Assembly (NCBI GenBank): GCA_015711775.1
Contig: JACVJB010000069.1
Span: 1 to 6,078 of the forward strand
Origin: Actinomycetota bacterium
Lineage (GTDB): Bacteria; Actinomycetota; Humimicrobiia; Humimicrobiales; Humimicrobiaceae
Direction: 5' to 3'
Length of the DNA stretch: 6,078 nt
Positions 5,890 to 6,078 of this stretch are shown here, piece after piece. Each line of letters begins with the position of its first letter. Position 1 is the stretch's first letter. The notes below the pieces were generated by a model. It had not been told where the DNA came from and searched no databases. It saw only the letters and a program-made list of their open reading frames with translations. The position numbers and the translations under genes are program-made.

Positions 5890-6078
5890 TTAATATAATC
5901 CACAATCCTTAAGATTATTTTTGATGATGACATCTGTGACAGCATCAAAGACAAATTGAATATTATTGGTGTCGGTGGCACAAGTAAGGTGAGTATAAAT
6001 TTCTTTTTGATCCTTTCGCTTATTCAAATTTTCGAATTTCATTTTTATATAGTTGGAGGCATCCTCGTATGTGTTAGG
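5890..6078 (-). CDS. Guanine nucleotide-binding protein alpha subunit (heterotrimeric Gi/o-like), C-terminal part; 5' end outside the window
   Basis: Reading the minus strand from 6078, 62 codons run without interruption to TAA at 5892-5890. The product starts [12 protein letters not shown], contains [20 protein letters not shown], and ends [19 protein letters not shown]. This is the C-terminal signature of G-alpha: the guanine-ring-binding TCAT motif (32-35), the alpha5 helix that contacts receptors (about 36-62), and CGLY with Cys59 four from the end, the pertussis-toxin ADP-ribosylation position of Gi/o proteins. Full proteins are about 350 aa, so about 18% is visible; the GTPase P-loop, switch regions and helical domain lie beyond 6078. 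G-alpha subunits normally relay signals from seven-helix receptors at the eukaryotic plasma membrane. Several codons are C-ending (GCC, ACC, GTC, ATC), unlike the A/T-ending bias of the operon; local GC is about 32%. No splice site interrupts it. The identification is firm; whether it truly belongs to this bacterial genome is open. Confidence 0.93.
   Translation of the reverse strand, partial: PNTYEDASNYIKMKFENLNKRKDQKEIYTHLTCATDTNNIQFVFDAVTDVIIKNNLKDCGLY

Noticed and set aside
5890..6078. Reading the right-edge gene as a bacterial small GTPase (MglA, Era or Rab-like)
   Set aside because: Those families lack the TCATDT plus alpha5 helix plus terminal CGLY arrangement, which is specific to heterotrimeric G-alpha.

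Overview
The window holds a five-gene operon on the minus strand, read from high to low coordinates. It encodes a ribose-type sugar ABC importer (ATPase, permease, substrate-binding lipoprotein) followed by two catabolic enzymes, a Gfo/Idh/MocA dehydrogenase and a TIM-barrel isomerase/epimerase. The operon looks fully bacterial: tight spacing, a GTGA stop/start overlap, two GTG starts behind strong Shine-Dalgarno sequences, a lipoprotein signal and typical family motifs. The coding DNA is AT-rich. The Lys-rich signal peptide and the Ala/Thr-rich linker after the lipid cysteine suit a low-GC anaerobic bacterium (Firmicutes-like or a related lineage), but the sequence does not fix the taxon.

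Layout from high to low coordinate, which is the direction of transcription: the 3' end of a co-oriented gene enters at the right edge (6078-5890). A very AT-rich spacer of 175 nt follows (5889-5715) and carries a good sigma-70-type promoter. Then come the ATPase (5714-4221), permease (4137-3175), binding protein (3118-2114), oxidoreductase (2040-961) and isomerase (964-14). An intercistronic hairpin sits exactly between the permease and binding-protein genes. The operon plausibly imports a monosaccharide, polyol or glycoside and then oxidises and rearranges it. There is no kinase, no aldolase and no regulator inside the window, so the substrate cannot be named.

The surprise is the right-edge gene. 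Its 62 visible codons read as the C-terminus of a eukaryotic heterotrimeric G-protein alpha subunit of the Gi/o class: a TCAT motif, the alpha5 helix, and a terminal CGLY with cysteine four residues from the end. It is uninterrupted and ends in a proper stop. This family is regarded as eukaryotic. Either a bacterium carries a recently acquired G-alpha gene, or the contig joins eukaryotic and bacterial DNA. Two local facts bear on this. The spacer between it and the operon is only about 14% G+C, against about 30% in an intergenic gap inside the operon. The ATPase is also the one operon gene with no Shine-Dalgarno. Both would fit a junction near 5715-5889, but neither proves one, because the spacer also contains a convincing bacterial promoter.
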